The notes below the pieces were generated by a model. That model saw only the letters and a program-made list of their open reading frames with translations. It did no database searches and was not told the DNA's origin. A stretch of 9,706 bases of DNA from Anaerolineales bacterium UBA5069 (lineage in GTDB: Bacteria > Chloroflexota > Anaerolineae > Caldilineales > Caldilineaceae), in the NCBI GenBank assembly GCA_002415895.1, contig DIAV01000147.1, positions 26,821 through 36,526 on the forward strand. The letters run 5' to 3'. A program made the translations under genes and the position numbers. This document shows positions 1 to 8,534 of the stretch, piece after piece. Positions within the stretch are counted from its first letter, which is position 1; every line of letters begins with the position of its first letter.

Positions 1-1595
1 GCGTAGACCGGCTTGTCCCCCTCATAGGCAATGGCTGTCTGCTCCTTCAGGCAGACGCCAACCCAGCGCTCGTCCGCCTTGATGCTCGCTGGGCGGGGCT
101 TTGCACGGGCGACGCCAATCCACGTAGCGCTGGCCCACTGATCCTTGCCAATCCGGTACCACCGCGAACCGGCCGCTGTGGCCTCCTCAAGCACCGGCAC
201 CATTTGATTGTGCTGCAACTCGCCCACAACCTCGCCATTGGGCGTCTTGCGCACATTGAGCGTGGGCGACACCACCCAGCCCAGCGGCAGCGCTGCGCGC
301 GCAAGGGAGGCAGGCACGGGCGAGCCTACCGGCTCCAGCGATGTCGGCGGCTCCGGCAGGGGCTCATCAGCGGGCATGTCGTCATTGGCCGAAGCGTTGA
401 TCAGGCGCACATAGCCTGCATGCACCCAGCGGTTTTCGCCAATGCGATACCACTTTGCGCCGGCAACCGTCGTTTCCTCGTAGATGGTAACGAGGGCGCC
501 GTAGCGCAGCGAGCCGATCGGCGGGTTATTGTAGAAGACGCCCGGACGTGCGCGCACATTAAGCACACCCGCAATTACAGTGCCCTTCTTCTCGCCAGTG
601 GGCGGTGGGGGTGGTGGTGGCGGTGGGGGTGGCGGCGGTTGCGTGCCGCCTCCATCCAGCAGTTCGCCACGCAACGCCGAAGGGATGACGATAGTCACCG
701 ACGAAGCGGGGATCCAGTCGAATGCGCCCGTCTGGTACCAGATCTGGCCGTTGGTGGCCACTTCCTGGCGAATGGCAACATAAGTGCCCGGCGCCAGGCT
801 GCGCGAAACGCCGCCCCCGGGGGCGGTGTAGGTGCGCGTCCATGCCCAGTTGGGACGTGCATAGCGAAAGGGCAGCCACGCCGGCGCAGCGTTGACGACC
901 ATGGGCACTTCAATGTCGGCCAGTGGCACGCGCACGTCTGCGGCAGGCTTCTTCACATCCGCCGGCGCGGAGAAAGCCTGCTCCGGCTCCGAATCGGCAA
1001 TCTCGATTGAGGTTTCGCCCAGCAAGGCCACGCGGAAACCATCAGCGTCCACAAGGTCTGCAGCAATTGTATAGGTGCCGTGCTTGTAATAGACGGCAGT
1101 CAGTGCGTTCTCCTGCGCCGCCATAGCGCCATCCAGGAAGAACGACTGGCCCGCGCCGCTGTCAATGCGCACGCGCTGGGTGCGCCCCAGCCACTCAACG
1201 CGCACGTTAATGGTGACGTTGAATGGATCGGTGCGGTCGCGCCGCGCTTGAAAGAGCGCAAGTGTGGGCGTGCCGCCAGTGGGCTGCTGGGGCGCAGTCT
1301 TGGGCGTGCCCACAGGCGCCTCATACCGCTCGCTGCCCCATGCGAGCGCGGCGACAAAGGGCCCTTTGCCCGCATAGGTGTGGCGTCCGACCTCAATATC
1401 GGCGTTGGCACGCCAATCCGCAACGGATGGAGCGCAAATCGTGCCCACCTCGATTGCATGGCCGTCGCCCGTTTCCACGCGCACATCAGCGCATTCTGCG
1501 GGTGCGCCTTCGGCAGGCGCGCCAAAACGCAGCACAAAGCGCGCGCGACGCGACGAGGGATCATACATAACAACAAATTGTCTGGCGGAACTCAT
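1..1595 (-). CDS. SH3b-domain L,D-transpeptidase (YkuD family), 3' end cut by window edge
   Basis: The frame is open from ATG at 1595 to the left edge (531 full codons, no stop), so the gene is partial at its C-terminus. Visible order: two beta-rich, possibly Ig-like domains (about residues 6-95 and 110-200); an SH3-like module (about 240-305, with the pattern IWYQTG..DWIP); 13 consecutive prolines (320-332); SH3b domain 1 (about 338-399, LNVRARPG and KWYRIGENRWV); an acidic Pro-rich linker; SH3b domain 2 (about 438-496, LNVRKTPNG and RWYRIGKDQW). From about residue 510 the sequence RWVGVCLKEQTAIAYEGDKP matches the usual opening of YkuD L,D-transpeptidase domains, which make 3-3 peptidoglycan cross-links or attach proteins to the wall. 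The catalytic HXX..SHGC region lies outside the window, so the enzyme call is inference. The start is supported by AGGAGGT seven bases or so upstream and by an in-frame stop at 1632-1634. Odd: no signal peptide or membrane helix at the N-terminus. Confidence 0.8.
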   Translation of the reverse strand, partial: MSSARQFVVMYDPSSRRARFVLRFGAPAEGAPAECADVRVETGDGHAIEVGTICAPSVADWRANADIEVGRHTYAGKGPFVAALAWGSERYEAPVGTPKTAPQQPTGGTPTLALFQARRDRTDPFNVTINVRVEWLGRTQRVRIDSGAGQSFFLDGAMAAQENALTAVYYKHGTYTIAADLVDADGFRVALLGETSIEIADSEPEQAFSAPADVKKPAADVRVPLADIEVPMVVNAAPAWLPFRYARPNWAWTRTYTAPGGGVSRSLAPGTYVAIRQEVATNGQIWYQTGAFDWIPASSVTIVIPSALRGELLDGGGTQPPPPPPPPPPPPPTGEKKGTVIAGVLNVRARPGVFYNNPPIGSLRYGALVTIYEETTVAGAKWYRIGENRWVHAGYVRLINASANDDMPADEPLPEPPTSLEPVGSPVPASLARAALPLGWVVSPTLNVRKTPNGEVVGELQHNQMVPVLEEATAAGSRWYRIGKDQWASATWIGVARAKPRPASIKADERWVGVCLKEQTAIAYEGDKPVY

Positions 1596-1599
1596 GCGA

Positions 1600-1606
1600 C
1601 CTCCTG
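1600..1606 (-). promoter_or_regulatory. Shine-Dalgarno site of the SH3b/L,D-transpeptidase gene
   Basis: On the minus strand the sequence CAGGAGGTCGCATG places a near-perfect anti-16S match (AGGAGG) a few bases before the ATG at 1595. It fixes the start codon and argues that the missing signal peptide is not an annotation error. Confidence 0.75.
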
Positions 1607-1829
1607 GGTGGTTATGATGGCGGCGGCCAGGTCACATCGCCTGTGGTGGAGGGGATCACCGGCGTTTGTGTTGCTTGGATATGCGATTATGTCTGATAGT
1701 GCTTGCGCTGTGCTGCTTGCGTCATTCCAGACATCCCAACGACAGTACCTGCGGCCAACCGTTTCGCGCGCGATTGCATGCGCGGGACGGTCAACGCAAA
1801 TCGGATCGCCTGGGTGCTGCCAGCTTCGT

Positions 1830-1858
1830 ATTGTACTCGAGCAAAAAGAAGTCGGCAA
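1830..1858 (-). promoter_or_regulatory. Candidate sigma-70-type promoter for the SH3b/L,D-transpeptidase gene
   Basis: Read on the minus strand, TTGCCG (1858-1853) and TACAAT (1835-1830) are separated by exactly 17 bases. The -10 box matches the consensus at five of six positions and the -35 box at four of six. Transcription would start near 1823, leaving an untranslated leader of about 228 bases before the ATG at 1595. Matches of this quality also arise by chance, and the box lies inside the 60-codon frame described for this gap. Confidence 0.35.
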
Positions 1859-1965
1859 TGCGGCGCAACGCAATATTGGGGCTTCGCAATTGTCGCCCAC
1901 AGATCGCGCACGGTCGATTGTCACCGTAGCAAAGGACCTCCCGGCCCTCGATGGCGCGCAGCGGC

Positions 1966-2811
1966 TCATGCACCGTGTTGCGTCTCGGGCATGGGCAGGC
2001 GTCGCAGCCGGAACGCCAGCGTGGGTGGGAACTCGGGATAATTGCCAAATGAGTAGAAGTGGTTTGCTGCGCCCGTTGGATATATGGGCTCTTCAAGCGC
2101 GTCCATGACAAGCCCGGCGGCAAAGGCGGGCGCGAGCAGGTCGGCCAGGGCGCGGTGAAAATACCAGTGCGGTTCGGGCTCCCCCGGCGCGCCGACACCT
2201 TTCTCTGCGCGCGGCGTGCGATAGCCCCACAGCTTGAGCGAGTACTCTACCCGCAGCGTGCCGTCGCGTTCAATCAACGTTGCAGCACGTGCGCTGTCAC
2301 CGTGATGTAGAACGGGGTGGGTTGTGACAACCACGAAACGGCCACCTGGCTTGAGCAGGTGCGCCACTGCAGTAAAGAGCGGTGCAATGTCGGCAATGTC
2401 CATGAGCGCCATTGTTGAAAGCGCCGCGTCAAATGCGCCGCCGCCCAATGTGGCAAGCTGCGCCGCATCGGTGACGTCCATGACCTGGAAGTGCAGCCGC
2501 GCCGCCACGTCTGGCCCCAGTGCAGCCGCACGCGCCTGGGCGCGCTCAACAAAGGTGCGGGCGGCATCAACGCCCATGATATCAGCGCCCAGCGCAGCCA
2601 GGCGGCGCGCCATTTGCCCACTGCCGCACGCAATGTCCAGCACACGTTCCCCGCGCGTCAGCGCCAGCAAGCGCTCTGCGGGCGGCCCCACCACGCAGCG
2701 GTGGAACTCATTGCCCTCGTCGCCCATCAACGCATCCCACCAGGCCGCTTTGGCTTCCCAAATGCGTAAGGCATCGGCGCGGTGGCCGCCCTCCTCAAAG
2801 TGCTCCTGCAT
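1966..2811 (-). CDS. Class I SAM-dependent methyltransferase
   Basis: A 281-residue cytosolic protein. Motif I, VLDIACGSG (residues 57-65), is the glycine-rich SAM-binding loop. GVDAA follows, with Asp82 at the end of beta-2 expected to bind the ribose hydroxyls; MDVTD (111-115) fits motif II, FDAALSTMALMDI (127-139) fits motif IV, and LLKPGGRFVVV (152-162) is the typical strand-loop after it. The C-terminal third (about 185-281) is a less conserved cap that probably shapes the substrate site and ends in an Arg/Pro-rich tail. It resembles UbiE/Methyltransf_11-type small-molecule methyltransferases; the substrate cannot be told from sequence. The ATG overlaps the stop of the upstream dehydrogenase by one base (TAATG), with a weak GAGG upstream inside that gene, so translation is probably coupled and the two proteins may act in one pathway. 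Confidence 0.85.
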   Translation of the reverse strand: MQEHFEEGGHRADALRIWEAKAAWWDALMGDEGNEFHRCVVGPPAERLLALTRGERVLDIACGSGQMARRLAALGADIMGVDAARTFVERAQARAAALGPDVAARLHFQVMDVTDAAQLATLGGGAFDAALSTMALMDIADIAPLFTAVAHLLKPGGRFVVVTTHPVLHHGDSARAATLIERDGTLRVEYSLKLWGYRTPRAEKGVGAPGEPEPHWYFHRALADLLAPAFAAGLVMDALEEPIYPTGAANHFYSFGNYPEFPPTLAFRLRRLPMPETQHGA

Positions 2812-3743
2812 TATTGGCCTCGCTCATGCGCTGCAATCAGTTCGTCCACAGGTGGCAAAGGCGCCTCCTCCACAAAATACTTGTGGAAGTGGTTGCCCCA
2901 GTGGGGCCGGCTGCCATCTCTGTCCACGAAGCCGTACGCGTCCGACAGCCCCCACGAGCTGAAAACGCCGCCCGCCTTCTGCGCCACGTTGGGGTCGGCA
3001 GCCAGCGCGGCCGCTGCCCGTCCTACAAACCATGGCGTTTCCGAAGCAATGAAGTGCGGGTCCTTGCGCGCGCCCTCGCGCCAGTTCGCCTCGGTCACAC
3101 CGAAGTGATCCAGCATCTCCTCGGAGCGCAGGAAACCGGGCGTCAGCGCCAGCGCCGTCACACCAAAGGGGCGCAAATCCTCAGCCAAATTGAAGGCCAT
3201 ACGGTTCACTGTATGTTTGAGCAGATCATAGAGGAAATTGCCGCGATAGCGGTCCGTATCGCCATCGGTAATTTCGATGAGAAGGCCATGCCCCTGCTTC
3301 ACCAGCAACGGCGCGCCGTAGCGGCTGGTAATGATGTGTGTGAAGATGGCTGTGCGATAGAGCGGCTCCACGTCGGCAATATCAGTCTCCCACATGGGCT
3401 TGTTCCACATCTTGAGCACAAACCAGTCGCCGCCCCAGATGTCATTGACCAGGATGTCGAGCCGCCCCTGTTCCGCCTCAACGCGTGCAAAGAGCGCCTC
3501 AACCTGCGCCTCATCGCGGTGGTCCACCTGCACAGGAATGCCGTGACCGCCCAACTGCGTGACCAACGCGGCGGTCTCTTCAATGGTTTCCGTGCGCCCC
3601 TGTGTGGCCACGTTACCGCGCACGCTGCGTCCGGTACAGTAGACGGTGGCCCCGGCTTCGCCAAGCATGGTGGCAATGCCGCGCCCTGCACCGCGCGTGG
3701 CCCCGGCAACAACGGCAACTTTGTTGGTGAGTGGTTTGGACAT
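2811..3743 (-). CDS. Short-chain dehydrogenase/reductase (SDR), DHRS1-like
   Basis: A 310-residue NAD(P)-dependent oxidoreductase with a Rossmann fold. Numbering from ATG 3743: the cofactor loop AGATRGAGRGI (13-23) matches TGxxxGxG with Ala replacing the usual Thr. CTGRSVRG (about 36-43) after beta-2 has Arg residues that would suit NADP(H). VNDIWGG (99-105) stands at the NNAG position, and YDLLK (172-176) is the catalytic YxxxK. The residue 13 positions before the Tyr, normally Ser, is Thr159 in EITDGD. The long C-terminal part (ETPWFVGRAAAALAADP, then SSWGLSDAYGFVDRDGSRP) resembles DHRS1-like bacterial SDRs, which are longer than the classical 250. Substrate unknown. A GTG at 3755, preceded by AGGCGG, is an alternative start adding four residues (MQFL); I prefer the ATG because it gives the usual short lead before beta-1. 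First gene of a coupled pair with the methyltransferase. Confidence 0.85.
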   Translation of the reverse strand: MSKPLTNKVAVVAGATRGAGRGIATMLGEAGATVYCTGRSVRGNVATQGRTETIEETAALVTQLGGHGIPVQVDHRDEAQVEALFARVEAEQGRLDILVNDIWGGDWFVLKMWNKPMWETDIADVEPLYRTAIFTHIITSRYGAPLLVKQGHGLLIEITDGDTDRYRGNFLYDLLKHTVNRMAFNLAEDLRPFGVTALALTPGFLRSEEMLDHFGVTEANWREGARKDPHFIASETPWFVGRAAAALAADPNVAQKAGGVFSSWGLSDAYGFVDRDGSRPHWGNHFHKYFVEEAPLPPVDELIAAHERGQ

Positions 3744-3795
3744 GAGGAATTGCACCCGCCTGAATAAGGGATATGAATCATTCGTCTCAATAGAG

Positions 3796-3821
3796 CGGGG
3801 GGCGCCCGCGGGCGCCCCCCG
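3796..3821 (-). terminator. GC-rich perfect palindrome, likely terminator of the pullulanase gene
   Basis: A 26-base perfect palindrome: the half CGGGGGGCGCCCG is followed directly by its reverse complement. As RNA it folds into a stem of about 11 G-C pairs with a tiny loop. It begins 34 bases after the pullulanase stop, which is itself a tandem TAA-TAG. The minus-strand sequence after it (CTCTATTGAG) is not a real U-run, so termination may be U-independent, or the hairpin may protect the 3' end of the mRNA instead. Confidence 0.6.
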
Positions 3822-3855
3822 ATTCTACACGTTTTCAGTTGCCGTGCAACCGCTA

Positions 3856-7575
<3,720 letters not shown>

Positions 7576-7582
7576 GGGACGT

Positions 7583-7588
7583 CTCCTT
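7583..7588 (-). promoter_or_regulatory. Shine-Dalgarno site of the pullulanase gene
   Basis: Minus-strand AAGGAG, seven bases before the ATG at 7575. The good match and spacing settle the start and hence the signal peptide. Confidence 0.7.
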
Positions 7589-7671
7589 GGTGTCTATGAG
7601 AATCTGCCGGGAGGGCGCGCGCCCACCAATGATGTGCGCAAGCGTCTACGCTCAGGGAGCGATGCGGAAAC

Positions 7672-7695
7672 GGAGACGGTGTTCAAGACCGTCCC
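7672..7695. repeat. Hairpin in the pullulanase leader region
   Basis: GGAGACGGT (7672-7680) and ACCGTCCC (7688-7695) pair around the 7-base loop GTTCAAG, giving eight pairs with one bulged A. It would lie in the 5' untranslated RNA of the pullulanase if transcription starts upstream of it. There is no U-run on either side. It looks a little like a tRNA T-arm followed by CCA, but spacing and stem do not fit a tRNA. Confidence 0.35.
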
Positions 7696-7736
7696 ACCAA
7701 AAGCTGACTTACGATAAATGGGTGAATCCTTGCCAA

Positions 7737-7763
7737 ATTGTAATGCAAGACGAGACTATGCAA
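7737..7763 (-). promoter_or_regulatory. Weak candidate promoter for the pullulanase gene
   Basis: Minus-strand TTGCAT (7763-7758) and TACAAT (7742-7737) are 15 bases apart, shorter than the ideal 17. The -10 box is good, the -35 box poor. Transcription would start near 7730, giving a leader of about 155 bases that includes the hairpin at 7672-7695. Confidence 0.25.
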
Positions 7764-7984
7764 AAAGTGTTCCCTACAGCCGCAGCGCGTGATGGTTCAA
7801 CTTGTTACAGACAGGATCACGCGCGTGGTGCATGATACCCGCTGGTGCATCTTGGGTTCTGCAGTCATGTGGCGGTAAGATGGCACCAAGATCGTGCAGT
7901 TGTCCTGTGTTGCGCATGGTGTCCAGCATGACACATGGTGCGAACGCAGGTTGCTGCGCGGTTGATCAACAAACCCTTACACGT

Positions 7985-7990
7985 ACGGAG
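7985..7990 (+). promoter_or_regulatory. Ribosome binding site of the four-helix membrane protein gene
   Basis: ACGGAG lies eight bases before the ATG at 7999 and supports that start over the later in-frame ATG at residue 7. Confidence 0.5.
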
Positions 7991-7998
7991 TCATACCC

Positions 7999-8412
7999 AT
8001 GTACAACGGCTTACTCATGGCCCATTCGGGCTGGCGCTACATCGTTCTCGTATTGCTCATTGTTGCCATCGTCAAGTACCTGATCGGCTGGCTGGGCAAC
8101 GGCAAATGGTCCGGCTTCGATTCCATGCTGAATCGCCTGACACCCATCTCGGTTGACATTCAGTGGTTGCTTGGCCTTGTTGTCTGGGTCATGCAATCAT
8201 GGTGGAACAACGGCGACCGCGGCCGCGCATGGGAGCATCCCATTGCCATGACGCTGGCCGTCGTTGTAGTGCACATCCTGTCTGCACGCGTCAAGAAGGC
8301 AAACACCGACAAGGGCAAGTTCCAGGCAGGCTTCTGGGCCTATCTCATCACACTGGTCGTCATCGCAGCGGGCCTCTTCGTCATTCTGGGCAGTTGGAAC
8401 CTCTTTGCATAA
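7999..8412 (+). CDS. Small four-helix integral membrane protein, function unknown
   Basis: A 137-residue protein with four predicted membrane helices at about 12-31, 48-66, 79-96 and 111-131, and short loops. Polar residues placed at or in helices stand out: His9 (AHSGWRY), Asp53 and Gln55 (SVDIQWLLG), Glu79-His80 (WEHP) and His92 (VVVHIL). The pattern HS.R - D.Q..G - EHP - H recalls small membrane proteins of Chloroflexota and Bacteroidota that databases often label cytochrome b-like; paired His residues could hold a heme, but this is inference from memory of the family pattern, not proof. The loop 96-108 is Lys-rich (RVKKANTDKGK), which by the positive-inside rule would face the cytoplasm. 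There is no signal peptide beyond helix 1. The gene stands alone: it diverges from the pullulanase, and a long inverted repeat separates it from the ABC gene downstream. Confidence 0.85.
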   Translation: MYNGLLMAHSGWRYIVLVLLIVAIVKYLIGWLGNGKWSGFDSMLNRLTPISVDIQWLLGLVVWVMQSWWNNGDRGRAWEHPIAMTLAVVVVHILSARVKKANTDKGKFQAGFWAYLITLVVIAAGLFVILGSWNLFA

Positions 8413-8441
8413 CGGAAGTCCACGCCGCAATTAATTGACCT

Positions 8442-8492
8442 TTGCATCTCGGCAGTGCGCAACGTAACTAAGCGCGCACTGCCGAGATGCAA
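8442..8492 (+). terminator. 19-bp perfect inverted repeat, possible terminator of the membrane protein gene
   Basis: The arm TTGCATCTCGGCAGTGCGC (8442-8460) and its exact reverse complement (8474-8492) flank a 13-base spacer. It starts 30 bases after the stop at 8412 and ends 42 bases before the ABC gene. There is no T-run after it in either direction, so it is not a textbook intrinsic terminator. It could be a U-independent terminator, an mRNA-stabilising hairpin, a dispersed palindromic repeat, or a long operator. A TTGACC at 8435-8440 abuts it but has no -10 box at a usable distance. Confidence 0.55.
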
Positions 8493-8505
8493 CATCAACA
8501 GGGGT

Positions 8506-8520
8506 AGCCACTTCGTGGCT
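8506..8520 (+). repeat. Small hairpin just before the ABC ATPase start
   Basis: AGCCAC-TTC-GTGGCT forms a six-pair stem with a three-base loop, ending 14 bases before the ATG at 8535. The bases between it and the ATG (GCAAAGATCTCCGT) lack a Shine-Dalgarno match, so the hairpin might influence translation. Confidence 0.4.
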
Positions 8521-8534
8521 GCAAAGATCTCCGT

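Larger units (their letters stand above)
1596..1965. other. 370-base gap without a convincing gene; competing weak open frames
   Basis: This stretch looks less GC-rich at third positions than the flanking genes. Two minus-strand frames deserve mention. One runs ATG 1969 to TGA 1592 (125 codons) and overlaps both neighbours by ATGA, as coupled operon genes do. Its product, however, has seven Cys, no Lys and little Leu, which is typical of an out-of-frame translation. The other runs from a GTG at 1973 to TGA at 1791 (60 codons) and gives a more protein-like product with a CAICG motif and a Leu/Arg-rich helix (NIALRRIADFFLLEYNTKLA). Neither has a ribosome binding site or a family I recognise. 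A promoter-like sequence sits at 1830-1858. I therefore annotate no gene, but a decayed or frameshifted small gene is possible. Confidence 0.5.
7576..7998. other. 423-base divergent intergenic region between pullulanase and membrane protein genes
   Basis: No gene is seen here; short open frames in it are unremarkable. It must hold promoters for both directions. Candidates are weak: on the minus strand TACAAT at 7742-7737 with TTGCAT 15 bases upstream (7763-7758); on the plus strand TTGGGT at 7852-7857 and TAAGAT at 7876-7881, 18 bases apart. It also contains a 12-base palindrome GGGCGCGCGCCC (7613-7624), an imperfect hairpin (7672-7695), and four copies of TGGTGC between 7826 and 7941. Confidence 0.6.

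Noticed and set aside
600..638. GGT/GGC/GGG-rich microsatellite or phase-variable repeat
   Set aside because: It codes for 13 prolines with mixed CCA, CCC and CCG codons and is not a uniform repeat; a coding hinge explains it.
204..1570. Several plus-strand and minus-strand frames of 60-340 codons across 47-2108, including one with a glycine run
   Set aside because: They overlap the SH3b/L,D-transpeptidase gene, which is open to the window edge in one frame with clear domains. The glycine run is the complement of its proline codons.
1596..1825. c-di-GMP riboswitch in the SH3b gene leader (GCACAGCGCAAGC)
   Set aside because: Only a short resemblance to the conserved GCACAGGGCAAAC; the partner stems and tetraloop are missing.
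2814..3767. 317-codon plus-strand open frame opposite the SDR gene
   Set aside because: Mirror of the SDR gene. The opposite strand has the cofactor motif and YxxxK, while this frame has no recognisable motif.
7672..7699. tRNA 3' end (stem, GTTCAAG loop, then CCACCA)
   Set aside because: The T-stem closing pair and the distance to CCA do not fit; there is no 7-base acceptor strand and no anticodon or D arm upstream.
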